Shown: piece by piece, positions 42,867 through 51,510 of the stretch
Layout: each line of letters starts with the position of its first letter
Numbering within the stretch: position 1 is the first letter of the stretch
Assembly (NCBI RefSeq): GCF_019130065.1
Contig: NZ_JAHSPG010000003.1
Span: forward strand, 186,001 to 250,000
DNA from: Pinibacter aurantiacus
GTDB taxonomy: Bacteria > Bacteroidota > Bacteroidia > Chitinophagales > Chitinophagaceae
Direction: 5' to 3'
DNA length: 64,000 nucleotides
Made by a program: the position numbers and the translations under genes
Notes under the pieces: generated by a model
Told to the model about the DNA's origin: nothing
The model's input: only the letters and a program-made list of their open reading frames with translations
Databases searched by the model: none

Positions 42867-43817
42867 TTAGTTAGCTGACACGCCTAGTTGTTCCAATATT
42901 TTGTTGAACTCCTGTAAAGAATAATATTCCAGCGTAATGCTGCCATTGCCTTTTTTGCTGTGATTTAGTTTTACACGGGTGCCAAAATGAGACGCTAAAT
43001 TATCCTCAATTTTCTTATATGTAGGTGGTAATGTTGATTTTGAAGCAACTTTAACAGGTGCGGCGCTTCCATCTTTGTACGCATTACGAACCAATTCTTC
43101 GGTTTGTCTTACAGAAAGGCCCTTGCTTTTTATTTCTCCAAATATATAGAGCTGTTTATCTACCGCATCAATGTTGATCAATGCTCTTGCATGCCCCATG
43201 CTTATTTCACCGTTACGAACGGCTACCTGTACATCTGGCGGCAATTTTAAAAGGCGGATATAGTTGGAAACGGTACTTCTTTCTTTTCCCATGCGCTCTG
43301 CCACTTCTTCCTGTGTGTGGCTAAGCTCTTCCATCATTCGTTTGTAGCTGAGGCCAATTTCTATAGCATTGAGATCTTCACGCTGCAGGTTTTCCAGCAA
43401 AGCCAGTTCCAGCAATTGCTGGTCATTTGCCTGGCGAATGTATGCCGGCATATCTTTCAAGCCCGCAATTTTAGAAGCACGGAAGCGGCGCTCACCAGAA
43501 ATCAACCTGTACTTTCCTGTTGGTAATTTAGAAACAGTAATGGGCTGTATAATGTCGTGAATTTTGATGGAAGCAGCCAATTCATTCAGCGCTTTTTCAT
43601 CAAAATCGTGGCGTGGTTGCTTTGGGTTCGTTTCGATCTGCTCAATTGGAATGCGCAGAATTCCTGTTGCTGCTTCTACCACATTATTCTTCAAGTGCGT
43701 GCCTGTAGCTGTTTTCAGGTCAGCATCGATACCCTGCAGCAAAGAGCGGATGCCCTTGCCTAATAATTCTTTATTACCTTTTGGATTGCTACCTGGTTGT
43801 TTTTTCTGGTCACTCAT
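42867..43817 (-). CDS. parB: Chromosome partitioning protein ParB
   Basis: 316 residues. The ParB/Spo0J CTPase domain includes 'PRHDFDEKALNELAASIKIH' (about 70-89) and 'YRLISGERRFRASKIAG' (about 104-120, with GERRFRA). The helix-turn-helix 'TQEEVAERMGKERSTVSNYI' (about 168-187) and a C-terminal dimerisation domain follow. It loads at parS sites and works with ParA in chromosome segregation. No perfect GTTTCACGTGAAAC parS was found by eye in this window. Confidence 0.96.
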   Translation of the reverse strand: MSDQKKQPGSNPKGNKELLGKGIRSLLQGIDADLKTATGTHLKNNVVEAATGILRIPIEQIETNPKQPRHDFDEKALNELAASIKIHDIIQPITVSKLPTGKYRLISGERRFRASKIAGLKDMPAYIRQANDQQLLELALLENLQREDLNAIEIGLSYKRMMEELSHTQEEVAERMGKERSTVSNYIRLLKLPPDVQVAVRNGEISMGHARALINIDAVDKQLYIFGEIKSKGLSVRQTEELVRNAYKDGSAAPVKVASKSTLPPTYKKIEDNLASHFGTRVKLNHSKKGNGSITLEYYSLQEFNKILEQLGVSAN

Positions 43818-43829
43818 TTTGTTAGAGTT

Positions 43830-43978
43830 GAAAATTGAGAATTGAGAGTTGAGAGTTGTTTGTTGCTAGTTGTTAGTGCAGGTTAATTGAATGTTACAAA
43901 CTCGACCTTTCTAACAACTAATAACTAAGAACTAACAACTTAAAACTCATCACTCATTACTTATTACTTAAAACTTAT
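43830..43978. repeat. TTGAGAGTTGAGAG / GTTAGTTG inverted repeat between parA and parB
   Basis: 'TTGAAAATTGAGAATTGAGA' followed by 'TTGTTTGTTGCTAGTTGTTA' on the left, and 'TCTAACAACTAATAACTAAG' and 'CTAACAACTTAAAACTCATC' on the right, form an imperfect hairpin region in the parA-parB gap. Confidence 0.6.
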
Positions 43979-44797
43979 TTACTCCTCGTCGTCGTTTGCC
44001 TCAATGATCCTTTCTTCCTGGGATATTTTGGTCATGTTGTTTTTCTGCAAAATTTCTTTGGCAAGGTTCAGGTAGTTAACCGATCCTTTGCTGAAGGCAT
44101 CGTACAAAATAGAAGGTTTGCCCACACTTGGCGCTTCGCTTAGTTTGGAATTACGGTGAATGATCGTGCTGAAAACAAGATCATCGAAGTGGCGGCGCAC
44201 TTCACTTACCACCTGGTTGCACAAACGCAAACGGCCGTCGTACATGGTCATCAATATGCCTTCGATCTGCAATTCCGGATTCAAGCGGTTTTGCACGATC
44301 TTGATCGTATTTAATAGTTTACCCAAACCTTCAAGGGCGAAAAATTCAGTCTGCACAGGAACCGCCACAGAGTCTGCAGCTGTCAATGCATTTACGGTAA
44401 TAAGACCGAGAGACGGCGAGCAGTCGATAATGATGAAATCATATTCTGATTTTACCGGCTCCAATATGGCTTTCAGCACACTTTCCCTGTTTGGATAGTT
44501 GATCATCTCAATTTCAGCACCCACAAGGTCGATGTGAGAAGGGATCACGTCCAGGTTAGGGATTTCAGTTTTCAGGATTACGTCTCGTGCAGGCGTTTCG
44601 TTCACCATACAATCGTAGAGCCCCTGCGTAATATTATGCAGGTCGAATCCAACACCAGTGGTACTATTAGCCTGCGGATCTGCATCCACCAGCAAAGTTT
44701 TGAATTCAAGCACCGCAAAACTTGCTGCAAGGTTAATAGCAGTGGTTGTTTTTCCCACCCCACCTTTTTGATTCGCTACACCAATTATTCTTGCCAT
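43979..44797 (-). CDS. parA: Chromosome partitioning ATPase ParA/Soj
   Basis: 272 residues. The deviant Walker A 'NQKGGVGKTTTAINLAASFA' (about 8-27), the 'LLVDADPQANSTTGVG' Walker A' (about 35-50) and the Walker B region 'YDFIIIDCSPSLGLITVNAL' (about 118-137) define the Soj-type ATPase. It moves ParB-parS complexes on the nucleoid. About 160 bp separate it from parB. Confidence 0.97.
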   Translation of the reverse strand: MARIIGVANQKGGVGKTTTAINLAASFAVLEFKTLLVDADPQANSTTGVGFDLHNITQGLYDCMVNETPARDVILKTEIPNLDVIPSHIDLVGAEIEMINYPNRESVLKAILEPVKSEYDFIIIDCSPSLGLITVNALTAADSVAVPVQTEFFALEGLGKLLNTIKIVQNRLNPELQIEGILMTMYDGRLRLCNQVVSEVRRHFDDLVFSTIIHRNSKLSEAPSVGKPSILYDAFSKGSVNYLNLAKEILQKNNMTKISQEERIIEANDDEE

Positions 44798-45084
44798 ATT
44801 TACTTATTACTTAATTGCTTTTTTGAGCCAGATAACGACTTGGTACGGAGCCAGATAATTATCTGGCTCTACGGGCGTTTCCCTGTTCCGGGTCGCAAAT
44901 GTAAAATATTATATTCCTTCCGCAATTTGAAATTAAAATTTGGAATAAAAAACTTGCATAAGGATTTAAGAACCAGATTTTTAGAATTCGCCAACAATTA
45001 TCGTGAATGGGCAATCGTGAAACGTGAATGGGTGCCTAACTTCGGAGACTCCGTATTGACGATTCACCATTCACCTTTCACGAT

Positions 45085-45765
45085 TTACAAATCAATCGTT
45101 TCGCCAATGCCGGGCAATAATAATGTTTTCCCGGCGTCCTTAAATATTTGCAAAGTTTTTTCCCTGTCTATTTTGATAAATCCGAAGGTATCGTAGTGCA
45201 TGCCTATCACTTGATTACATTTTATCATATTTGAAGCTTCCACAGCATCGGCGGCATCCATGGTAAAGTTGTCACCAATAGGCAACAATGCAAATTTTAA
45301 TTTTCCCCAGCGTGGAACGAGCTGCATATCAAGCGTTAAAGCTGTATCGCCGGCGTAGTAAAAGTCGCCTTCTTCGCTGGTAATGACAAAACCCAGAGGA
45401 TTTCCGCCGTAAGAACCGTCAGGCAACCCGCTTGAGTGGTGGGCAACTACGCACTTCACTGTAAACTCGCCGAAGTTCCACTTGCCGCCGGTATTCATCG
45501 GGTGCGTATTTTCTACGCCCTGCTTGTTTAGCCATTCGTGAATTTCGTATGCTGCAATAACTTTCGCTCCCGTTCTTTTAGCTATACCGACAGTATCTGC
45601 AATGTGGTCAGCGTGGCCGTGCGATTGCAAAATATAGTCCGCTTTTATATTATTTACATCTATCTTTTTCGCCAGTTCATTGTGTGTAATGAATGGATCG
45701 AATAAAAGATGTTTTCCTTTGATTACAACCGAAAAGCAACTGTGTCCGTAATATGTTACTTGCAT
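45085..45765 (-). CDS. UPF0173 family metal-dependent hydrolase
   Basis: The start is taken at 45765 (MQVTYYGHSCFSVVIKG), giving 226 residues; an upstream in-frame extension runs through a repeat and is rejected. The metallo-beta-lactamase motif 'SHGHADHIADTVGIAKR' (about 52-68) and 'YYAGDTALTLDMQLVPRWG' with the metal aspartate (about 144-162) match the UPF0173/YtkL group. The substrate is not known. Confidence 0.92.
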   Translation of the reverse strand: MQVTYYGHSCFSVVIKGKHLLFDPFITHNELAKKIDVNNIKADYILQSHGHADHIADTVGIAKRTGAKVIAAYEIHEWLNKQGVENTHPMNTGGKWNFGEFTVKCVVAHHSSGLPDGSYGGNPLGFVITSEEGDFYYAGDTALTLDMQLVPRWGKLKFALLPIGDNFTMDAADAVEASNMIKCNQVIGMHYDTFGFIKIDREKTLQIFKDAGKTLLLPGIGETIDL

Positions 45766-45814
45766 AATTCTATGTTTAATAGGCTGCGGTTTGGCAGGCC
45801 GACAAAAGTAGCGA

Positions 45815-45940
45815 TTAGAGTGGAGAGTTGAGAATGGAGAGTTGAGAGTTTTTTGGTACCTGATGAAGCAAATGATTCTATCAATAGCGAATAGTGCACT
45901 CACAACAACTCTCAACTCTCCACTCTCAACTCTCAACTAT
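45815..45940. repeat. GAGAGTTGAGAA inverted repeat
   Basis: 'GTGGAGAGTTGAGAATGGAG' (45820-45839) pairs with 'CAACTCTCAACTCTCCACTC' (45906-45925). It sits between divergent genes, in their promoter region. Confidence 0.7.
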
Positions 45941-45986
45941 TACCTACCTTTATCCCATCACTAATAATTAAACTTTCCTTTTCTAC

Positions 45987-46487
45987 ATGTATACCATTAT
46001 ATCCGGTACCAACAGAGCGGATAGTAACACCATAAAGATTGCACGTCAATACGAATATTTCCTGCGACAAAAGGGTATTGAACCTAACTTTTTATCGCTC
46101 GAAAACATGGATGTGAATCATAGAAGTCCGGCCATGATCCAACTGGAGAAAACTATTCTGATCCCTACGAAGAAATTTATTTTCATTGCACCGGAATACA
46201 ATGGCAGCATTCCCGGCGTTTTAAAATCGCTCATCGACATCTCTGATATTAAAAATGTATGGTGGGGCAAAAAAGCACTGCTGGCGGGCGTGTCCACGGG
46301 CCGTGCCGGAAATTTGCGGGGAATGGAGCATTTTACCGGCATTTTGCACTATGTAAAAGTGATCGTTCATCCTAACAAACTACCCATTTCTATCGTTGAC
46401 AGATTATTGGATGCGGAAGGGAAAATCACCGATCCTGCCACTGTGAAGGTTATTAATCAGCAGCTGGATGAGTTTATAGAATTCTAA
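45987..46487 (+). CDS. NADPH-dependent FMN reductase-like protein
   Basis: 166 residues. The flavodoxin-like FMN site 'MYTIISGTNRADSNTIKIAR' (1-20) and 'FIAPEYNGSIPGVLKSLIDI' (about 73-92), with 'AGVSTGRAGNLRGM' (about 105-118), identify the NADPH-dependent FMN reductase family (ArsH/YieF/WrbA-like). Small quinone or azo reductase activity is typical. It is transcribed divergently from the UPF0173 gene. Confidence 0.9.
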   Translation: MYTIISGTNRADSNTIKIARQYEYFLRQKGIEPNFLSLENMDVNHRSPAMIQLEKTILIPTKKFIFIAPEYNGSIPGVLKSLIDISDIKNVWWGKKALLAGVSTGRAGNLRGMEHFTGILHYVKVIVHPNKLPISIVDRLLDAEGKITDPATVKVINQQLDEFIEF

Positions 46488-46752
46488 ACAATTCAAAAAT
46501 CAAAAGTAAAAATTCAAAATCGCAGGCTGTTTTGACTTTTTGTTTTGACGCCGTTTGCACAGATAAACAGGTATTATTGAAAGCAAACTGGTTTTATTTC
46601 GAGCAGGGCGAATTGCATTCGCCCCTACATTTTCAATTTTTAAAATATTTTCCTGTCTCAAACGTCTACCAAATAATAGAAAAGTAAAAATTCAAAAGTT
46701 TGCTCAGGATTTTGAATTTTTACTTTTACCTTTTTACTTATAAATCATCACT
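46488..46752. repeat. AAAAGTAAAAATTCAAAA-type inverted repeat
   Basis: 'AAAGTAAAAATTCAAAATCG' (about 46503-46522) pairs with 'GATTTTGAATTTTTACTTTT' (about 46711-46730). Between them lies the GGGCGAATTGCATTCGCCCCTA repeat (46605-46626). No gene is seen here. Confidence 0.65.
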
Positions 46753-48000
46753 ATGCGCAATTCCGGCTTTGCCTGGATACTTCTGGCAATTATAGTAGTT
46801 ATCGACATTTACGTTTTTCAGGCTTTAAAAACTGTTACCCAAAACTCCGCCGGCCGCACGCGGATCATTTTATTTTCCATTTACTGGTTGTTATCTGCCT
46901 GCACATTCTTCTTTATTTTATTGATGCCTTACCTGAATACGGAAAACTGGCCCAAAACATTACGCAGCTACACGTTTGCAATATTGGTTGGTCTATTCTT
47001 TTCAAAAGTGGTTGGCTCCATCTTTTTCCTAATTGATGATGTAAGAAGATTGGTGATGTGGAGCATAGGAAAATTATTCAGCAATCCGTCTGTTGCCATT
47101 ACAACGGGCGATGAAGGCATTACACGATCTGTGTTTATAAGCTGGCTGGGACTGGCTGCCAGCGGCACTTTGTTTGGCTCGCTGGTGTATGGCTTTCGCA
47201 ACAAATATCACTATCATGTAAACAGGATCAAACTTTCATACGCGAATTTGCCGGCAGCTTTTAAAGGCTTGAAAATTGTACAGGTCAGCGATATCCACTC
47301 CGGCAGTTTTAATGATAAAGCAGCTGTTGAAAGAGGCGTTGAAAAAGTGTTGAACGAAAAACCGGATCTCATTTTGTTTACGGGTGACCTTGTAAATGAC
47401 CGCGCTACAGAGATGAAGAACTACATGGATGTTTTCAGCAGATTGAAAGCTCCGATGGGCGTTTTCTCTACGCTTGGCAACCATGATTACGGTGACTATG
47501 TAGCGTGGGACAGTCCGGAGGCAAAAAGACAAAATCTGGAAAACCTTAAGGTAGTTCATGCCAACCTTGGCTGGCGCTTACTCATGAATGAACATGTGGC
47601 GCTTGAAAGAGGTGGTGAACAAATTGCTTTAATTGGTATTGAAAACTGGAGCGCTAAAGGACGCTTTCCTAAATATGGGAAAATGGCCGAAGCATACGCG
47701 GGTACAGAAAAATATCCTTTCAAAATATTGATGAGCCACGACCCGAGCCATTGGGATGCTGAGGTAATTCCTAAATACAGCGACATCGATCTTATGCTGA
47801 GCGGACACACTCATGGTATGCAGTTTGGTGTGGAGCTACCAGGCTTCAAGTGGAGCCCTGTGCAGTACATGTATAAACAATGGGCGGGATTATATGAAAC
47901 AGAAAAGCAGAAATTGTATGTGAACAGAGGGTATGGATTTATTGGGTATCCGGGTCGCGTGGGCATATTGCCGGAGATTACGGTGATCGAATTCGTGTAG
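46753..48000 (+). CDS. Membrane-anchored metallophosphoesterase
   Basis: 415 residues. Four or so N-terminal membrane spans (about 1-160) precede a calcineurin-like phosphoesterase domain with all five motifs: 'VQVSDIHSGS' (about 176-185), 'FTGDLVND', 'STLGNHDYGDY' (about 239-249), 'MSHDPSHWD' and 'LSGHTHGMQFG'. The layout matches the YkuE/YaeI-like group that acts on lipid-linked phosphates (UDP-2,3-diacylglucosamine hydrolase-like). Exact substrate unknown. Confidence 0.9.
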   Translation: MRNSGFAWILLAIIVVIDIYVFQALKTVTQNSAGRTRIILFSIYWLLSACTFFFILLMPYLNTENWPKTLRSYTFAILVGLFFSKVVGSIFFLIDDVRRLVMWSIGKLFSNPSVAITTGDEGITRSVFISWLGLAASGTLFGSLVYGFRNKYHYHVNRIKLSYANLPAAFKGLKIVQVSDIHSGSFNDKAAVERGVEKVLNEKPDLILFTGDLVNDRATEMKNYMDVFSRLKAPMGVFSTLGNHDYGDYVAWDSPEAKRQNLENLKVVHANLGWRLLMNEHVALERGGEQIALIGIENWSAKGRFPKYGKMAEAYAGTEKYPFKILMSHDPSHWDAEVIPKYSDIDLMLSGHTHGMQFGVELPGFKWSPVQYMYKQWAGLYETEKQKLYVNRGYGFIGYPGRVGILPEITVIEFV

Positions 48001-48008
48001 CGCAATTG

Positions 48009-48048
48009 GCACACAGATGACACGGATTGGACGGATTTACACGGATTT
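48009..48048. repeat. Left arm of inverted repeat around the toxin-antitoxin cassette
   Basis: 40 bp, 38 of which match the reverse complement of 48841-48880. ACACGGAT family. Confidence 0.85.
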
Positions 48049-48111
48049 GTTTTCGGGATCGTATTCTTTAGTAAAGCAAAAACAAGTAAATTTGATAAAT
48101 AAGAAAATAGG

Positions 48112-48351
48112 ATGACTTACACAGAGAAACATATTGTTGAAACGTATTCTGGCCTTTTTGAAGGACTAAGTTCTATTAGTAAAATAGAACTCATAGAAAG
48201 CCTGACAAAATCTCTTAAAATAGAAAAAAAGTCAAAGGACAATAAATTCTATAAATCTTTTGGCGCTTTCTCATCTCAGAAATCAGCAGAGGCGATCATC
48301 AAAGACATCAAGTCAAGCAGAACGTTTAGAAAAAAAGACATTAAGTTGTAA
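48112..48351 (+). CDS. Antitoxin of a PIN-domain toxin-antitoxin pair
   Basis: 79 residues. It has the layout of Bacteroidota VapB-like antitoxins: a helical N-terminus ('VETYSGLFEGLSSISKIELI', about 10-29) and a toxin-binding tail ('FYKSFGAFSSQKSAEAIIKD' then 'SSRTFRKKDIKL'). There is no classic ribbon-helix-helix signature, so its DNA-binding mode is unclear. The stop overlaps the toxin start (TAATG), showing translational coupling. Confidence 0.8.
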   Translation: MTYTEKHIVETYSGLFEGLSSISKIELIESLTKSLKIEKKSKDNKFYKSFGAFSSQKSAEAIIKDIKSSRTFRKKDIKL

Positions 48352-48752
48352 TGCAATATTTACTCGATACCAACATCTGTGTTTTCTTTTTACGCGGGAA
48401 GTTAAATTTAGACGAGATCATAAAAGATAAAGGCAGAGAAAATTGTTTTATATCCGAAATCACTGTGCTAGAATTGCGATACGGCGCAGAAAATAGTGAC
48501 AATCCTTCTAAATCTCATAAAGCCGTTGAGTCTTTTGTAAACGGCCTCTCTATAATTCCAATCTATAGTTGCATAAAGCGATACGCAAAAGAAAAGGTTC
48601 GCTTGAGAAAAATTGGCAAACCAATGCATGATGAATTCGATTTGCTTATCGGAGTTTCTGCAATTGAAAATAAGCTCACATTGGTTACTGACAACTTAAA
48701 AGATTTTGAAAGATTAGATGGCATTAAAATTGAAAACTGGTTCAAGCGATAA
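48351..48752 (+). CDS. VapC-like PIN-domain ribonuclease toxin
   Basis: 133 residues. PIN motifs: 'YLLDTNICVFFLRGK' with the first acidic residue (Asp6), 'ISEITVLELRYGAE' (about 35-48, with the conserved Glu), 'MHDEFDLLIGVSAIE' (about 93-107) and 'LVTDNLKDFERLDGIKIENW' at the C-terminus. VapC toxins cut RNA, often tRNA or rRNA; the target here is unknown. It is coupled to the upstream antitoxin. Confidence 0.92.
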   Translation: MQYLLDTNICVFFLRGKLNLDEIIKDKGRENCFISEITVLELRYGAENSDNPSKSHKAVESFVNGLSIIPIYSCIKRYAKEKVRLRKIGKPMHDEFDLLIGVSAIENKLTLVTDNLKDFERLDGIKIENWFKR

Positions 48753-48780
48753 CGCATCTAAATTTTAATCGTATACATAA

Positions 48781-48820
48781 AACAAAAACAGCAAGACTAT
48801 CAAGCCTTGCTGTTTTTGTT
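48781..48820 (+). terminator. Terminator of the toxin-antitoxin operon
   Basis: AACAAAAACAGCAAG (48781-48795) pairs perfectly with CTTGCTGTTTTTGTT (48806-48820). The T tract is inside the stem end. It can act on both strands, though the amylase gene points toward it. Confidence 0.8.
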
Positions 48821-48840
48821 ATGAAAAGAATCTACAAATA

Positions 48841-48880
48841 AAATCCGTGTAAATCCGTCCAATCCGTATCATCCGTGTGC
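48841..48880. repeat. Right arm of inverted repeat around the toxin-antitoxin cassette
   Basis: Inverted partner of 48009-48048 with two mismatches in 40 bp. Confidence 0.85.
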
Positions 48881-48885
48881 TAATT

Positions 48886-50304
48886 CTAGTTCTTCAAAAC
48901 GATGTACTGATATGGCTGCAGTGACACTGTATTTGAAAGAGATACAGCCGAGCCATCAAACGCATTTTTCCAGTTTGAATTATTCAATGCAGATGGAACG
49001 CTGTAGTCAACCGCTCTGTTGCGGAAATTCGCCAGCACCAACACTTTCTCACTACCACTCGCTTTTGTAAACACACAAACATCGTCGCTACAGTATGAAG
49101 TTAATGTTCCTGTTTTGAGGGCATTGCTGGCGTTTCTAAAAGCGATAATGTTTTTATACGCTGCTTTTATTTCCGGATTGATTGTCCAGTCTATGTTCGT
49201 AGTGTTATTGAAATAGGAAAGTTTTACAGGGCAACCAACTTCCTGGCCATTGTAAATCATTGGTACGCCTTTCATGTAAGCTGCAATGGTAAACAAAGCC
49301 AGCGATCCGTTCTTGCCTCCAAAAAGATCAATTGGCGAACCATCTGCTGCATCTACATCGTGATTGGACAGATATCTTACTACTTGAGTTGTAGTTGTAG
49401 AATTGGTGTATTCGGCAACGTTCAGGCTATCTATCAGTTTAGCAGATTGTCCCGCGGCGAAAACCCGGTCTTTCATTGTATAGTAAAAGCCCATTCCATA
49501 CTTTAATTGAAAACCCGCGTTAAACTGATCCTTGCGCGTTCCCTCTGCATACAGCAACAATTGATGTGTAGAAATATTGCGCAAAGTATCAATTGCCTGT
49601 TGCCAGAAATCATAAGGCACAAAGTCTGCCGCGTCGCATCTGAAGCCATCTACGTTAGCAGTGTATACCCAATATTTCATTGCTTTGATCATTGCCTTGC
49701 GCATGTCGCTGTTGTCGAAGTTGAGTTGGGCAACATCGTTCCAACCAGTGTTTGGCGGACTGATGATATTTCCCGAAGCATCTTGTTTATACCATGATTT
49801 GTTTGTGATCCAGCTGTTGTCCCACGATGTATGATTGGCCACCCAATCCATGATCACTGCCATTCCTTTTGCATGCGCATCGGCAACCAGTGAACGAAGA
49901 TCTTCGAGCGTACCAAACTCTGCTGCCACAGATTTATAATCTTTCACACAGTAAGGTGAGTTAACTGATTTTACTGAACCTACCGGATATACAGGCATCA
50001 GGTAAACGACATTTACACCAAGTGCTTTGATGGAATCAAGCCTTGCCTGTACCGCTTTAAGTGTTCCTTCTTTGCTGAATGCACGCATGTTTACCTGGTA
50101 CATCACCACATCACTTGCCGGCGGCACATTTGCATAAGGCGTTCCATATTGTGCAGGATCGGCGTCAACCACTACTGGTGGATCGACAGGTGGATCGGGT
50201 TGTGGATTACCAGATGATTTACTGCATGACAAAAAGCTTGCTATCAAAAGACACAGCATGTTGTAGAACATGATTCTTACAATTTTTAAAGACACATCTC
50301 TCAT
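48886..50304 (-). CDS. Alpha-amylase family GH13 lipoprotein
   Basis: 472 residues. A lipoprotein signal ('YNMLCLLIASFLSC', lipobox at about residue 27) is followed by a Pro-rich linker. The GH13 barrel has 'GVNVVYLMPVYPVGS' (about 94-108), 'MDWVANHTSWDN', 'VDGFRCDAADFVPYD' with the nucleophile Asp (about 215-229), 'YAEGTRKDQF' with the acid Glu, and 'RYLSNHDVD'. It is predicted to sit on the cell surface and cut starch or maltodextrins. It is the last gene of the glucan locus, 87 bp after SusE, with a hairpin between. Confidence 0.93.
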   Translation of the reverse strand: MRDVSLKIVRIMFYNMLCLLIASFLSCSKSSGNPQPDPPVDPPVVVDADPAQYGTPYANVPPASDVVMYQVNMRAFSKEGTLKAVQARLDSIKALGVNVVYLMPVYPVGSVKSVNSPYCVKDYKSVAAEFGTLEDLRSLVADAHAKGMAVIMDWVANHTSWDNSWITNKSWYKQDASGNIISPPNTGWNDVAQLNFDNSDMRKAMIKAMKYWVYTANVDGFRCDAADFVPYDFWQQAIDTLRNISTHQLLLYAEGTRKDQFNAGFQLKYGMGFYYTMKDRVFAAGQSAKLIDSLNVAEYTNSTTTTQVVRYLSNHDVDAADGSPIDLFGGKNGSLALFTIAAYMKGVPMIYNGQEVGCPVKLSYFNNTTNIDWTINPEIKAAYKNIIAFRNASNALKTGTLTSYCSDDVCVFTKASGSEKVLVLANFRNRAVDYSVPSALNNSNWKNAFDGSAVSLSNTVSLQPYQYIVLKN

Positions 50305-50350
50305 TTTAATATTAACGTGTCGCTCGTGAGGAGCTGGTTAACAATATTGA

Positions 50351-50386
50351 TAGACCTGACAGGTTTTTGGAAACCTGTCAGGTCTA
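50351..50386. repeat. Perfect 16-bp hairpin between SusE-like and GH13 genes
   Basis: TAGACCTGACAGGTTT (50351-50366) and AAACCTGTCAGGTCTA (50371-50386) enclose TTGG. It sits 5 nt after the SusE-like stop on the minus strand and may attenuate or stabilise the transcript. Confidence 0.85.
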
Positions 50387-50391
50387 TCGTC

Positions 50392-51492
50392 CTAGTTTTT
50401 CTTCAAAGTATACGTATAATTTCCGGGCACATGCAAATCAAGTGTAATGGTGTAGTTTCCATCAGATGAAACGCTTAAGTTGTCTGTGTTAGGATTGTAC
50501 ACAATGGTATTATCAGAATAAACGAGCTTGCCTTGCTTATTAAGTCCGAAGTCAATTGACCAACCATCATTCGCCCTGAATTTAAATGAGCCGGTTGTTT
50601 TCATATCCAATGTTGCGGACCATGTTTGTGTAGCAGGATTGTAGGTCATGTCTGTATCAGTGTTCCAATCGCCACCTACTCTTGCATCGCCAATAATTCC
50701 CCAATCTGTTTTAATAGCTTTCCACGTCATGTCTTTCAAGTTTGCGATGAGTTCGTAGTAGCCGCCTGTTGGTACAGACAATCCACCTGCCAAACCATCG
50801 GTAGTTAATTTGCCACCACCTGCATCGCCGTAGTTTACATGGTTCCAGTCGGGTGCATTGGTATATTTAAAACCATGACCGCCGCCCGGCATATAAACAT
50901 AGCCTTCGAAAACATAACCAAGATCCGAAGAGAAAGGCACGATGCGTGGGGCCGTTCCCGGGCTCCACTGGTCAGGTGTTTGATAATCTCCAGGCACATA
51001 AAGGAAAAGCGCGTATGGATTTACATTGAGCACAACTGTGTTTGTATAGGCAGGAGCAATGTTGGAAGCTGCGCCATTGTATTGTGGTGAAACTGCTTTT
51101 ACTCTTACTACCATTTGGCTACTGCTTCCGGGAGGAAGTCCCAGTGCATTTGCCATTGAGTTAAGATCAACGCCGAGATATGATTTCTCTAAACCAGCCA
51201 CGTCAACGGTTTTAGCGTTCTTCCACCCTGTGGCCGTATCACCGGGTACATCAAATTGCAATGTGTAAGTGATGGTTCCTTTGAAACCAAAATCTGTTTT
51301 TGGCCACGCAAATTTTACAACCTCTGTTGAGTCGTTTTGAGTAGACAACACAAAATTGGTTTGCGATGCTGTCAATGCATTCGCGGGAAACGAAGCGTTG
51401 CTGTAGGTTAGTTTTGTTTCATCTTTTTTACACGATGCAAAAACGCCAACCGCCAGCAAGGTGCAAAAGAATTTATTGAACATTGTATTCAT
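50392..51492 (-). CDS. SusE/SusF-like outer membrane lipoprotein
   Basis: 366 residues. Lipobox 'LLAVGVFASC' (Cys at about residue 21). The N-terminal SusE domain ('NFVLSTQNDSTEVVKFAWPK', about 47-66) is followed by starch-binding-like beta domains ('GDYQTPDQWSPGTAPRI', 'FKFRANDGWSIDFGLN', 'NYTITLDLHVPGNYTYTLKK'). It helps bind glucans at the cell surface. It is 18 nt downstream of the SusD gene. Confidence 0.88.
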   Translation of the reverse strand: MNTMFNKFFCTLLAVGVFASCKKDETKLTYSNASFPANALTASQTNFVLSTQNDSTEVVKFAWPKTDFGFKGTITYTLQFDVPGDTATGWKNAKTVDVAGLEKSYLGVDLNSMANALGLPPGSSSQMVVRVKAVSPQYNGAASNIAPAYTNTVVLNVNPYALFLYVPGDYQTPDQWSPGTAPRIVPFSSDLGYVFEGYVYMPGGGHGFKYTNAPDWNHVNYGDAGGGKLTTDGLAGGLSVPTGGYYELIANLKDMTWKAIKTDWGIIGDARVGGDWNTDTDMTYNPATQTWSATLDMKTTGSFKFRANDGWSIDFGLNKQGKLVYSDNTIVYNPNTDNLSVSSDGNYTITLDLHVPGNYTYTLKKN

Positions 51493-51510
51493 AAAATGTC
51501 TTTAATAATT

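Noticed and set aside
42867-44797. parS site near parAB
   Set aside because: No GTTTCACGTGAAAC-like palindrome was found by eye in or around these genes; a whole-genome motif search would be needed.
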